Origin: Druceiella hillmani
Taxonomy: Eukaryota; Arthropoda; Insecta; Lepidoptera; Hepialidae
Direction: 5' to 3'
Assembly (NCBI GenBank): GCA_039881145.1
Contig: JAYKKI010000088.1
Span: forward strand, 1,166,001-1,230,000
Length of the DNA: 64,000 nucleotides
The translations under genes were made by a program, and so were the position numbers. The notes under the pieces were generated by a model. The model ran no database searches. It had not been told where the DNA came from and worked only from the letters and a program-made list of their open reading frames with translations. Below are positions 32,001 to 43,264 of the stretch, one piece after another (the stretch's first letter is position 1; every line of letters begins with the position of its first letter).

Positions 32001-32714
32001 GAATTACTTTTCTATAATTGTTATAAAATTGCACACATGCATATATAGGAATTTATAATACATGCAATATTCTTACTAGATGGATGTTTCGCAGCATCTT
32101 GATTCGAGTGTACTTTCATCTTCGTTTTTCACTAGCTGCTTGTCCCGGCTTTATTCTAGTAAAAAAGTAACTGCATTTTTCTTCAGTTGGTTTTTTTATA
32201 TAACTTTTAATTTAGGTTTATATATTCTCAATGGTTTAGTTATTTATCGTATGCTTTGGCCGAGTACAGAAGTGTATTGCTCAAATTTGTAACATAAAAA
32301 CGCTTATAAGAAACAACTATAGTAAATTGAATTATATATTTCTAAATTTCATTGTCGTGTCCAATTCTTTCAAATATTATTTTGATATGACTACAACAGT
32401 TTAAATTAAAAATACTTCTAATATATACATATGCAACAAAAAAGTTCGTAACAGACAATCTGTAGAAGTTACGATATATACTGACATACTGGTATCAATA
32501 TATACTGCTGTCATGTTGTCTACAATATACATACACTATTTTAATGTAGATATCATGGTTTAAAAGTTTGTTTGCTATGATTTAAAGCTCAAGAAAAAAA
32601 CAAATAAATTATAAAAATAAAAACACCAAAAGTAAAGTGGGAAGTTAAAACAAGAAGTCACAGTAGAATTTTTATTACAAACTAATAGTATAACTGTTAA
32701 CTTTCATATTGTAC
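32001..32714. other. AT-rich DNA, no gene seen
   Basis: A 70-codon frame at 32080-32292 is hydrophobic and AT-driven. No motif. Confidence 0.35.
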
Positions 32715-32835
32715 TCGTCACAGGGATATTTATTTATTTATTTATTTTAATAATCTTTAACGTAACATTTGGACATACGGCGGGCTTATTGACAAGAGTC
32801 TAATTTCTTCCAATTAACCAAAATCAAGGAATGTA
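32715..32835 (-). mobile_element. LINE 3' end (minus strand)
   Basis: On the minus strand it reads GGTTAATTGGAAGAAATTAG, TCAATAAGCCCGCCGTATGT, then ACGTTAAAGATTATTAAAAT and an AAATAAATAAATA tail ending near 32728. This is the usual form of a lepidopteran LINE 3' terminus. The coding part is missing. Confidence 0.65.
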
Positions 32836-33044
32836 ATCTATATATATACAGCAACACGGTAGCAGAGTAAATTCTGTACATGGAAAATAATTCTATAATG
32901 AAATCAATTTTAAAAGATCGATTGATTTATAGAATGATAATAGAAGCCGGAAAACATTTTTTAAACTTTTGTCTGTTTCTGTTACTTTGTGCGGCAATCA
33001 CGCAAAACCTAATAGCAACATATGAGAGAAAAACTTTTTTTCTT
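32836..33044 (+). repeat. Dispersed element fragment
   Basis: GGTAGCAGAGTAAATTCTGT, then GATCGATTGATTTATAGAAT and GATAATAGAAGCC align with 52465-52545 (GTAACGGAGTAAATTCTGTG...GATTGATTTAGCATAG...GATAATAGAAACC). It is non-coding. The 60-codon frame at 32880 is incidental. Confidence 0.6.
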
Positions 33045-33755
33045 ATTCCGAAAACTAATTAAATAATAAAAAGATGGACTGTGAAACCATGGGGCACAGC
33101 TAATTAAGTAATAAAAAGATGGGCTGCAAAACTAATTAAATAATAAAAAAATGGAGTGTGAAACCATGGGGCACAGCTAATTAAATAATAAAAAGATGGG
33201 CTGCAAAAATAATTAAATAATAAAAAGATGGACTGTGAAACCATGGGGCACAGCTAATTAAGTAATAAAAAGATGGACTGCAAAACTAATTAAATAATAA
33301 AAAGATGGACTGTGAAACTTTGGGGCACAGCTAATTAAATAATAAAAAAGATGGACTGCAAAACTAATTAAATAATAAAAAGACGGACTGTGAAACAATG
33401 GGGCACAACTAATTAAATAATAAAAAGATCGACTGGAAAACTAATTTAATAATAAAAAGATGGACTGTGAAACCATGGGGTACAGCTAATTATATAATAA
33501 AAAAGATGGACTGCAAAACTAATTAAATAATAAAAAGACGGACTGTGAAACCATGGGGCACAGCAAATTAAATAATAAAAAGATGAACTGGAAAACTAAT
33601 TAAATAATAAAAAGATGGACTGTGAAACCATGGGGCACAGCTAATTAAATAATAAAAAGATGGACTGGAAAACTAATTAAATAATAAAAAGATGGACTGT
33701 GAAACCATGGGGGTACAGCTAATTAAATAATAAAAAGATGGACTGCAAAAGATTG
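33045..33755 (+). repeat. 77-bp satellite, ~9 copies
   Basis: A composite unit: CTAATTAAATAATAAAAAGA + TGGACTGTGAAACCATGGGG + CACAG (long half), then the same AATTAAATAATAAAAAGATG + GACTGCAAAA (short half). The CCATGGGG phrase steps 33087, 33164, 33241, 33318, 33396 and so on (77-78 bp). The array ends about 80 bp downstream (in minus-strand terms) of the LINE reverse-transcriptase relic. It may derive from that element's 3' untranslated region. Confidence 0.95.
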
Positions 33756-33832
33756 TATTATAATTTTGGCAAAAATCCTTTGACATGTAGGTTGGAAAAA
33801 AGAAAAGGATGAAGTATGAAAAGGATGTGAAG

Positions 33833-34600
33833 TTAAGGAAGGTTAAGTCGCAACATAGCTGTAATTTTTTCAGACGACCTGAAAGTATATATTGACAGTG
33901 AATTTATGATATGCATGCTTCCCCTAAACATTCTTGACCGTAACGCAATTTCAGAACGTAATTTAGCCCAGGTGCAGATAATTTCGTGAACCTGGTACCA
34001 AGGTAAAAAAGATCTATGGAAATTGTACCGATCACGGAATACCATCCACTTGAGCTGATATCTAAATTTGAATATTTCTTGAAACCAAATACGTAACAGA
34101 CACATAAATTTTGCAGTTTTCCTAGTTCATTAAATAATTGGCTGGTAAGATCTCGATAGTAAACATCTGCACTCTCAAGTGATGGTATTAAAAAAGTTTG
34201 ACATAATTCGATTTTAGTTTTGAAGGGAATACGTTTTACAGAATGCATTTTACCGAAATATTGACGTTTGACATCGTTTGCCCGGGGCTGTTTAATATAA
34301 TTTTGTTCAATCAATAAACTTAGGTTCTTTACAATATTAAATAATTGCATTGTTCAATGCAGACTGTTGTAAATCATTTGTGTTGGTTTTAGGAAGAAGC
34401 GTCTTGCTACTGATAACGACGGCCTAAGACTTTATCGGATTTACTAATAGACCCATCTTTTGATACCATTGTCTGATTAATTTGAGATTTAAATTGATGT
34501 TCATAGATTGGAATGTTCATCACAGTTGAAAGTTCTGTCTTATAGCAGACTGATCCAAATTCTCAAGCATAACATATAGCTCTCTAAATAGATAAGACTT
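33833..34600 (-). pseudogene. Jockey-like non-LTR RT C-terminal relic
   Basis: From about 34600 downward on the minus strand: LYVMLENLDQS (where the Y-A-D-D active-site region would be, destroyed), INLNLKLIRQWYQKMGLLVN + PIKS, then from 34350 VKNLSLLIEQNYIKQ, GKMHSVKRIPFKTKIELCQT, FLIPSLESADVYYRDLTSQL, FNELGKLQNLCVCYVFGFKK. A frameshift near 34050 moves the match to FRYQLKWMVFRDRY, then RSRMFRGS near the end. This is the order of the C-terminal RT/thumb region of Jockey-type LINEs (TK--L-Q-LLP--DYAD, L--LQN-C-R-IFG). Several stops make it non-functional, and the endonuclease and most RT motifs are missing. Confidence 0.8.
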
Positions 34601-35430
34601 TCAAACAAAATTGTCAAGTCCTTTTAAAACTATGACATTCTATACAGAGTGTTTTGTTGAATCATAAAAAAATCACCCAACACGTTTTGAATCCGTTCAC
34701 TTAATTTTTTTTGCTCATTACTTACATGTTCTAATGAGATATTATGTACCTTATGTACAAACGCAATAAGCTACACAATGATGTAAGATTCACGTCAATT
34801 AGATAAGCCCCATAGATCCAAACCCTAAGTATAAACAAATGAATTTTTCCCCTTACTAAATTGATCTGATTACCCAAAATGTTCATTTGCAACTGTTTTG
34901 TTTATTATTATCGTAAGGTAGCCCCATTTTCTCGTTGTTAGATATCATCTTGTGTCATTCACCTCTTCGGCCATAAACTTGCTAATAAACAGGTTCATCA
35001 GCTTCTTCTCTGTTCCACATTTAGTTTTATAGACATTTTCTTTCAACAACAGTCACTTTACTCTTCGATTCATGCGTAAGCTTTTGTCTAAGCATAGTTG
35101 AGACATTCGTGTCATTAGACATTTTATACGTCCCGGATAAATGACACAGACACGCCTGCTGTCCTTCTGGCGCTTAAAGTCTTTTGGTACTATCATGGAC
35201 AAGCCAACAGCAACGACAACAACAAAGGATATTGATCGTCAGCAAAATTCCTAACGCAACTATTGACGTATAGGTTGAATATAAGTATGCGGTTGAAATG
35301 TCAAAAATGGTGTGACGTAATCTATGGACGACCCTAGGAGACAATGAAGCGTTTACTATTTTAGTATCACGATTGTTCAGATACGTCGAAGATGGAATGT
35401 GGCTATGGAGATATGATTGCGTCGATATGG
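34601..35430. other. Non-genic DNA, no gene seen
   Basis: It may include more decayed LINE sequence upstream of the RT relic, but I cannot align it. No array. Confidence 0.35.
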
Positions 35431-35431
35431 T

Positions 35432-35910
35432 ATTTCATAATCTCTGGAGAACCTCGTTTTCGTAAGCCACATAAACGGCGGTAGCCTTGTTCTATAAGCA
35501 TTTGTAATTTATGATCGAAGGCACTTAAGTTCGCTTCTTAGCGCTTTACGCACTATCCATCTTGCTCGACCAGCAGAGAGAGATGCCGCTATATGAGAAA
35601 GCGAGATAGATTTCTCTTTTTTCCTTACGCTGACGTCTTTCTGCTTTTTGTGCATAATAGATAATGTGGAGAATCTCGTTTTCGTAAGCCACGTAAACGG
35701 CGGTAGACTTGTTCTATGTTAGGAGCATAGGTAATTTACGATCGAAAGAAGTTTTTACTGAAAAGGTTGTTAAGTTTCTTAGCGCTTTACGCACTATCCA
35801 TCTTGCTCGACCAGCGAAGAGAGATGCCGCCATATGAGAAAGCGAGATAGATTTCTCTTTTTCCTTGCGCCGACGTCTCTCTTCTGCTTTTTGTGCATAA
35901 TAAGACAATG
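35432..35910 (-). repeat. ~230-bp tandem duplication
   Basis: CTCGTTTTCGTAAGCCACAT (35454) and CTCGTTTTCGTAAGCCACGT (35674) begin two copies that share TTAGCGCTTTACGCACTATC, CATCTTGCTCGACCAGC and GAGAAAGCGAGATAGATTTC, ending TGCTTTTTGTGCATAATA. Copy 2 has insertions near 35730-35770. The 64-codon minus frame over copy 2 (basic stretch RRRRKEKEK) is not preserved in copy 1. Confidence 0.9.
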
Positions 35911-37080
35911 CGTAAATGCTTTTAATGTGATCAATTCGAATGTTTGTTTGTTATTCAATCAAGGCTGAACTGCATACCGGATATCTGTTAAATCTTACTT
36001 GTAGATATGTAGTCTATGATCAGGAGTAATACATAGGTTACAACCTGTATATTTGTGTAAAGGTCTGATGAAGTAGATATATTTGTTTTTCATCAATGTG
36101 ATTTTGGCCGTCAAATTGAGTATATATGTAAAGCGTTTTTATAAAAAAAAGAAAATGTTTTTCTTTAAAGTTCCAAATTTCACAATAGTTTTTTCAGAAA
36201 TGGTTGAGAATTGTCAAAGCTTTTTCTATTCAGTTTGATGCACAAAATCACCTGTATTAATTATAATAGACATGTTCTGTACATATGTTGTATACGTTCT
36301 AAAAAGGTTTCCTATCACATAAAAACTATTTCGACTAATTCTGAAATACCGGAAATCTGCAGGCAAAAACTAGTTCTATATATTTAGCATTTTGTTAATT
36401 ACCGAAATAAGGTTTCACCTGAAATAGAGAAGTTATTTATGTAGGATTTTTAGATAGAAATGGTCTTACCATGACAGTTTACATAGCAACGCCAGAAGCA
36501 TGTTCACGTTCACATATTCCTGTTAAATTTATTCGTCTACATTAAAATTAGCCTAAATTAAAATAATTAAATGCTTTAAGGTCGTTAGTTTTTATGGTTC
36601 ATATTCCAAGAGTTTGAAAGATGAACCCTGTTGTTGTGGTAACGTCGTCTCTCTGTCAGAGTCTTCTAACTTCGAAACGAACTAAATGTAGTACTTGTAA
36701 TTCACACATAATATCTAGTTTCTTGGCCTAAAACTAGAAATAATCTTCAAAATGACATCATATTTTGAGGGGGCACATGTAAATGGGTGTTGTAAAAAAT
36801 CTAGACTTAAAGTTTTAACTCTGTTATCTATATCTATTTCTCTAGATAGGTTCAAGTACGCTTAGCTGATTTTATTTCATTACATTTTACATCTAATTTT
36901 AAAATATTAATTTCGTTTTTTTTCAGTAATGTTTTGATATGAGGTCTGATATTATTTTTTGAAATTTCAGTTTTTTTAAAAATTTATATTAACTTTTTTT
37001 TTCACTTTCTTTTATTGGAGTTCTTTCCCACATAAAATTTTAGTAATACCTGGTTGTCTTACTCATTCCTAGTATCTAAT
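35911..37080. other. Non-genic DNA with a dispersed fragment
   Basis: TGTTTGTTTGTTATTCAATC (35941) recalls the core of the 73-bp satellite parent. Nothing else is recognised. Confidence 0.4.
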
Positions 37081-37084
37081 TTCT

Positions 37085-37220
37085 TGAGACAATTTTCCCT
37101 CGTGGTGGACAGATAACTTAGTAAACGTTGCGGTTTACCGTCGGATACAAGCAGCACGGGATCGAACTTTGTGGGATTTATGAGGAGGCTTAGGTTCTGC
37201 AGTGGGCGAGGTTTGAATAA
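37085..37220 (+). pseudogene. LINE RT extreme C-terminus relic
   Basis: In one frame, WWTDNLVNVAVYRRIQAARD + RTLWDL. After a one-base shift, EEA, a stop, then VLQWARFE and a stop codon. The pattern RWTDDLV--A--R---A-DR--WR-L-EA-V-QW resembles the last residues of a group of insect LINE reverse transcriptases. At least two disruptions. It is a third LINE lineage, distinct in sequence from the relics at 25.4, 34 and 45.6 kb. Confidence 0.6.
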
Positions 37221-37600
37221 ATATTGAGAGAAACTTCTTGTACATTATGTTTTCAGAGGAGGAAAAAAGCCCACACCGTGGTTTCTTTTTTATCGGCAAC
37301 TAGTTTTCTTTTAATACATTAACAGAATAGCACCGGAAAAGGTTAAGGTCGAAGTGAAATTCGGACTTTCACATCAGGCAACGTTAAGAGAAATTTTAAC
37401 GCGTTAATTTATTGCGCTAACACTCGTCGGCGCAGAATATTAAACGGGACGTTAAAGAGATGAGGTGTTAAACTAACTGTTTCGAATCGCTCATTGATTT
37501 ACAGTTTATGGGGTTAAAAGTTAAAAAATAGTTTCTATTAACTGGCGTCCGTCAATACTCGCTTATATTAGATATAACGAGAAAATTGATATATTTAAAA
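37221..37600. other. Non-genic DNA, no gene seen
   Basis: No feature recognised between the LINE remnant and the 129-bp array. Confidence 0.35.
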
Positions 37601-37689
37601 TAATGCTGTTGTTAACTGAATTCGAACCGCCATTGTTTTTTTTATTTTTGTTGACGTTCAAGTTTTTTAGATTAATAAAGCTGTCCGAA

Positions 37690-38085
37690 AATATACGTTT
37701 ATACCGCATGGTTAATTTGAATAAAGTTATTTTTTTAACCGATTTTAAAAAAGAAGGTTATCGATTGGACCCGTATGTATGTAATATTATTGAAACTGTA
37801 AAATATGCATATATGTTAGAGTAACGTTTATAACACATGGTTAATTTGAATAAAGTTATTTTTTTAACCGATTTTAAAAAAGAAGGTTATCGATTGGACC
37901 CGTATGTATGTAATATTATTGGAACTGTAAAATATGCATATATGTTAGAGTAACGTTTATAACGCGTGGTTAATTTGAGTAAAGTTATTTTTTAACCGAT
38001 TTCAAAAAAGAAGGTTATCGATTGGACCCGTGTGTATGTTATGTTACTGAAACTGTAAAATATGCATATATGTTAGAGTACTACT
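37690..38085 (+). repeat. 129-bp tandem repeat, 3 copies
   Basis: GGTTAATTTGAATAAAGTTA starts units at about 37710, 37839 and 37968 (129-bp steps). Each contains AACCGATTTTAAAAAAGAAG, GTTATCGATTGGACCCGTAT and AATATGCATATATGTTAGAG. The AACCGA(C/T)TT(C/T)AAAAA motif is the start of a common lepidopteran dispersed element whose continuation follows at 38090-38260 (TTTCTCGGAAACTAATAATC, ATCAAAATCGGTTCCGTA). The array is therefore an internal triplication of that element. The 73-codon frame over unit 1 is incidental. Confidence 0.93.
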
Positions 38086-38299
38086 AAGCCTTCTAAACAA
38101 ATGTACAAAATTTCATAAGTGTATGTATGTTCGTCCACGTATTTCTCGGAAACTAATAATCGGATTGGAATTTTTTTATTGGCTTCAGTATGTTTCAACT
38201 AAGGTACAGTAAAACTTGCATCAAAATCGGTTCCGTATATACAAGGCATAAAATGTTAAGTGGGTTACCAGACATTACATGATATGCGTATTATCAATT

Positions 38300-39432
38300 T
38301 ATGGCGCATTTCTCACGATTCTAAATAATATTAATACGTGTGAGGACATAATATGATAGTGTAGTAGAAATGGCGGTATTAGTTCGATTATAATATAGGA
38401 AAACGGAATTTATTAGTCGATATTGTTAATTAATATTATTATGCAATAGTTGACATGATATAAGTAGCTATCGAATTAATAATATTATAAGATTAATCAA
38501 TATTATAAGTACTACTAGTATTGGCGTATTTCTCACGATTCTAAATAATATTAATACATTTGATGACATAATATGATAGTGTAGTAGAAATTGCGGTATG
38601 AGTTAGATTATAATTTAGAAAAACGGAATTCATTAGTCGATATTGTTAATTAATATTATTACATATTATTATTCAATAGTTGACATGATATAAGTAGCTA
38701 TCGAATTAATAATATTATAAGATTAATCAATATTATAAGTACTACTAGTATTGGCGTATTTCTCACGATTCTAAATAATATTAATACATTTGATGACATA
38801 ATATGATAGTGTAGTAGAAATTGCGGTATGAGTTAGATTATAATTTAGAAAAACGGAATTCATTAGTCGATATTGTTAATTAATATTATTACATATTATT
38901 ATTCAATAGTTGACATGATATAAGTAGCTATCGAATTAATAATATTATAAGATTAATCAATATTATAAGTACTACTAGTATTGGCGTATTTCTCACGATT
39001 CTAAATAATATTAATACATTTGATGACATAATATGATAGTGTAGTAGAAATTGCGGTATGAGTTAGATTATAATTTAGAAAAACGGAATTCATTAGTCGA
39101 TATTGTTAATTAATATTATTATATATTATTATTCAATAGTTGACATGATATAAGTAGCTATCGAATTAATAATAATATAAGATTAATCAATATTATAAGT
39201 ACTACTAGTATTGGCGTATTTCTCACAATTCTCAATAATATTAATACATTTGAGGACATAATATGATAATGTAGAAATTGCGGTATTAGTTAGATTATAA
39301 TTTAGGAAAACGGAATTCGTTAGTCGATTTTGTTAATTAATATTATTATTCACTAGTTTACATGATATAAGTAACTATCGAATTAATAATAATATAAGAT
39401 TAATCAATATTATAAGTACTACTAGTATTATT
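38300..39432 (+). repeat. 230-bp AT-rich satellite, 5 copies
   Basis: TTGGCGTATTTCTCACGATT starts at about 38302, 38522, 38752, 38982 and 39212 (first step 220, then 230 each). Units 2-4 are nearly identical over their full length (ACATTTGATGACATAATATG, TGCGGTATGAGTTAGATTAT, AAGTACTACTAGTAT), whereas units 1 and 5 are diverged. This is the usual picture of central homogenisation with decaying edges. It is extremely AT-rich. No frame. Confidence 0.97.
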
Positions 39433-39474
39433 TACTACCTTACTTGTAACTAAAAACGAAGAAATAAAAACTAA

Positions 39475-40258
39475 TTAAAAAATATAAACCGACTTCAAAA
39501 TGTAGGTAGGTGCCTACACCACTTAAAATAACAAAAAAAAAGATGTGGTGTCGTGGGACACCAGGTAGGAACGAAGTTCCTTCGGCTAATGTAGAATCGA
39601 CACAATTTGCAAAAAAAAATCGTGCTCAATTTTATGTAGGTTTTCTTGATTTTTCTCTTAAATTTTGCTGATTAGTTTTTATTTAAGTACAGGAAAGTAT
39701 TTAGGAAATTCAGTATTTTAGGAAATAATAAATTACGTAAAATAAAAAAAAATCGTAATTCAAATTATCAACTAAAATAACAAAATATGTCTCTTTATTT
39801 TTGTTTGACAACATAAAATTACATAGAAATAGAAATAATTACAAAATAATTTCCCACTATTATCACTGTCAATTGCAGTCAAGTCACTTGTTAGTTCACT
39901 TGCCATTGTTACTATATTTATTATTGTTTTGACGATTTTAAATTATATGAAAATACTCACGAGTAAAATGTATCTATAATGTGAGTATTCGCCACGTGCT
40001 TGTCCATAAATTAATGAGTATATACTATGCATTGGCGGGGTGGAGTGGTAATAGAGAGAGAACAAAAAGAAAGAGGGAGAAAGAGAAAGGTATTATACAC
40101 TACTCGCTTGTGTATACGACTGTCGTGCCTGCGCACGTCTCATTTAACGGTTTTATTCCACGGACTTTTTCTTACGGTTTTACTATCACATTTTTTTCAA
40201 TTCGGTCGCGCAGCAAAATCCCTATCTCCTCCAAGCCTGCCGTAAGGAACTTCGTTCC
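39475..40258. mobile_element. GGAACGAAGTTCC-type lepidopteran element
   Basis: The left part reads AAACCGACTTCAAAATGTAG, TGTGGTGTCGTGGGACACCA and GGTAGGAACGAAGTTCCTTC. The right part reads GCGCACGTCTCATTTAACGG, CGGACTTTTTCTTACGGTTT, GTCGCGCAGCAAAATCCCTA and GTAAGGAACTTCGTTCCA. The palindrome-like GGAAC-GAA-GTTCC stands near both ends (39570 and 40246) in opposite orientation. I recognise both flanking texts from lepidopteran genomes. Frames of 97 and 72 codons near 40,000 are part of it and lack motifs. Confidence 0.7.
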
Positions 40259-40261
40259 AAT

Positions 40262-40608
40262 ATATAATAAATAAAAATACGATTAACTAAATAGGAAGAA
40301 ATAATAAGTATATAATACATGCACAAAATCAATGCAAATCAAAAGTAGGTACTAACCAACGTTAACAATTTTTTTTGTGGGTGAAAACAAAACGAAAAAC
40401 TTGTCTTGGCTGGCACCAACCTCAAAAAGAAATTGTTAACATACTAAGTAGGTATGTTAACAATTTTTTTTTGAGGTTGGTGCCAGCCAAGACAAGTTTA
40501 AGGGTTAGTACCTTTTTTTGATTTGGATTGATTTTGTGCATGCATTATATACTTATTATTTCTTCCTCTTTAGTTAATCGTATTTTTATTTATTATTTAT
40601 TTGTCAAT
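40262..40608. mobile_element. Large foldback hairpin element, ~347 bp
   Basis: The inner arms (40397-40444 and 40452-40499, 48 nt each) match with one mismatch around a 7-nt TAAGTAG centre. The arm contains CTTGTCTTGGCTGGCACCAA. The outer arms (about 40262-40360 and 40505-40608) are also inverse complements with about 8 differences (AATACGATTAACTAAA, GGAAGAAATAATAAGTATAT, CATGCACAAAATCAAT). The left side has 36 extra bases (40361-40396). Almost the whole element can therefore fold into one stem of about 150 bp. There is no coding capacity. Confidence 0.92.
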
Positions 40609-42340
40609 TCAAATCGTAATCTCTAGTTACGAATAAACACATATAAATTAACAAAAAAGTTCGTACAATATAGTTTGTATAAGATATTTAAATTCTATAA
40701 AGGCCGAAAACTTGTGGAAAGTCTGTGCATATCATGATTTTTAGAATTTACCTATTGGTAAACAGGAACGATAAAAAAAAACATTAATAACTCTCGTTAT
40801 TTTGCTAAGGAACTGAACTTTTTCTTTGGAATTTTAAGCGCAACAAATGGGAACTTTTTTCCTTAATTGAAAATTATGTGTGGAATTTTAAACGCACAAG
40901 TGGGAACTTTTAGTGCACAAGCGGGAATTTTTAGCGCACTAGCAGGAGCTTTAGCACACACGGTAGTACGTGATGCTTCAACTAGGGTTGCCAAACATAC
41001 TTTAAATTAAAATATCGCACTTTATTTTTTGTCTATGTATTTTTGTAAAAGAATAAAGTATTGAAAATACTTGAGTAAGCTACTATAATACTAGTTATGA
41101 ACGACGTTATAGAAATAAAATGTTACTTTAAAAAGTTGGTATTTTCTAGAATGTAACAAAGCAAACAATTCAGCGATTGACAATCAGAAAGAAATAATAA
41201 AATGTGATTTATAATCACAATAAAAACAAAAAAAAGCTATTTTCATAAATGTGCATATATTATATTTTTAATATATTAAGAATTATTAATGAGAAATAAA
41301 AATAACAATAAAAACCTAACGAAGTACATAATATCTTTTTAGAAACGTCTATAAAAAATAATATCGATTGCATTTTTTATGGGTAGCCTTTACCTAAAAA
41401 AATTAAAAATAAAATATTATCCGACATTAACATTGATTCTGACTACAGTTGTCAAAATAATTGTCTTTTTAGCTATTTTTCAGTTTGATGTAGTAGTTTC
41501 GACTACTCTGTTAGACTGACATGTTTTGTAGATTAATACATTTTTCTATTTTTGAATTTGATGTAGTTTTTTTGACTACTCTTTTCGATGAGCGTGTTTT
41601 GTAGATTAGTATATTACATATGTGTATAGAGGATACAACAGGACACAGTCTGCACCTTTTTCATCTTGTTGGTTTAAAGAATTTCGTAAGAGCATTTACA
41701 GTTATAAATAACCTAATTTTTCATAAAATAATAAAAAAATTCTCATCCGTCTGATTGAAGATTTAAACAAAACTTTTAAAGAGTTTATTTTTTAAATTTC
41801 TGTGTACCAGAGTGCCATTTTGATTCTTGCTTGGACCCAAATATGTATAGACTTTTGTCGGTTTCCTTCTTGTTTTAACACATACTTTTTGTGTTTTTAG
41901 CAAAACAATTGATAGCTATTGTTATTATTATATATAGCTATTCCTAAAAACGCAAAAAATATGTTTTTAAGATAAGAAATAGGGCCTTATTGTCTTAAAC
42001 AAATTTAGAGTGTAATGTAAAAAATAAAAAAAACATTTAAAAAAAATACAAAAAATTAAAATAAAATCTAAAAAAATATCTATTTTTTTGATTTATGTAC
42101 TACTTTATATTTTCCGCTTCGACAGATAAAGTATACGACATTTTTTTCGTCATAAACTGGCAACCTTGTCTTGTATCCTTTGACCTCGAACTAGATTTTT
42201 TCTCAACATTAGACAGGAATTACATAGGAGGATGCGACCAAAACATGTCGCATTTTGAGCGCTCATATCTCCGGAACTAACAATCGTAGAGTAATATAAG
42301 CTAATATATAACAATTTACATTTTATATACGTAATATAAC
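40609..42340. other. Non-genic AT-rich DNA with two short repeats
   Basis: 21-bp units (GCACAAG(T/C)GGGAA(C/T)TTTTAG) repeat at 40894, 40915 and 40936. A ~75-bp pair (CTATTTTTCAGTTTGATGTA at 41473, CTATTTTTGAATTTGATGTA at 41547) follows. No gene. The 61-codon (42095) and 90-codon minus (42150) frames have no motif. Confidence 0.5.
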
Positions 42341-42344
42341 AATT

Positions 42345-42758
42345 TACAATGAAGTAAATCACCTTTTTAAATCTTGAATATTTTAAACGAACATTACAAA
42401 AACGTAAACATTTTGCTGTCAAATTACGTAATATAAGTAGAATATACGCATAATGGGTAAATGTTATTGCGACTAATGGACACTTCTAGGTTGATGCGCC
42501 ACTATTCCTTATATGTCTGAAATGATTTACATTCAGACAGATTTTATTGCGTTTTTAGGTTCGTAAAACGCAGAAGACAGATTAGGTTGAACTGTTACAG
42601 ATGCTCTTTACATAGATGTTCAGTACAATTTACAGTGAGATAAATAATTTTTTTAAATCTTGAATATTTTAAACGAACATTATGTTTCAAAACGTAAACA
42701 TTTCGCTGTCAAATTATGTAATATAAGTAGAATATACGCATAATGGGTAAATGTTATT
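42345..42758 (+). repeat. 286-bp duplication, both copies
   Basis: AATCTTGAATATTTTAAACG, GTAAACATTT(T/C)GCTGTCAAA and GAATATACGCATAATGGGTA occur at 42370-42460 and again at 42656-42750. The first copy runs on into GCGACTAATGGACACTTCT. In the second copy that continuation is displaced to 43146 by an inserted element, and it continues to about 43260 (GAAGACAGATTAGGTTGAAC). Confidence 0.9.
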
Positions 42759-43141
42759 GGGTATTTGACTAATTTTTTTTTCATTAATCATAATTTCAAG
42801 GTACAAGCTGATTTTTTTAATAATCTTTAAAAAAAGCTAATTTTTTTTAATAATCTTAAAAATTGACCGACTTATAAAAGTTTAAATTTAACCTTTAGAG
42901 AAGGATGGCAATACTGTGTTGTGAGGTCATTGTTAATATTGCAAATTATATTCTACGAGAGGAAAAGAGACAGGGATATACCCAAATCTATCCGTATCTT
43001 TAAATTTAGAAGCCTACAACTGGCTTATTTTTCAGTCAATTTTTGAATTTTTTTAAGACTGGTTTTTAATTAACTTATTTTTCACGATATTGTACGAAAA
43101 ATATCAAAATTCAATGAATTCAATCAATGAGTCAACTACCG
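42759..43141 (+). mobile_element. GGGTATTTGAC...CTACCG MITE-like insertion, 383 bp
   Basis: The duplicated neighbour (42345-42595) supplies an empty site: ATGTTATTGCGACTAATGG. Here ATGTTATT is followed by GGGTATTTGACTAATTTTTT, and after 383 bp CAACTACCG is followed by TATTGCGACTAATGG. TATT is thus a 4-bp target-site duplication (42755-42758 and 43142-43145). Related sequences are an inverted copy at 46900-47265, a partial one at 27740, and an end-like GTCAAATACCC at 53472. It encodes nothing. The superfamily is undetermined. Confidence 0.82.
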
Positions 43142-43264
43142 TATTGCGACTAATGGACACTTCTGGGTTGACGCATCACTATTCCTAATATGTCTGAAAT
43201 TATTTATATTCAGAAAGATTTTATCGTAAAACGTAGAAGACAGATTAGGTTGAACGGTTATGCT

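Noticed and set aside
35714..35908. 64-codon basic frame on the minus strand (RRRRKEKEK)
   Set aside because: Lies in one of two tandem copies, and the other copy has frame-breaking indels and lacks the second half.
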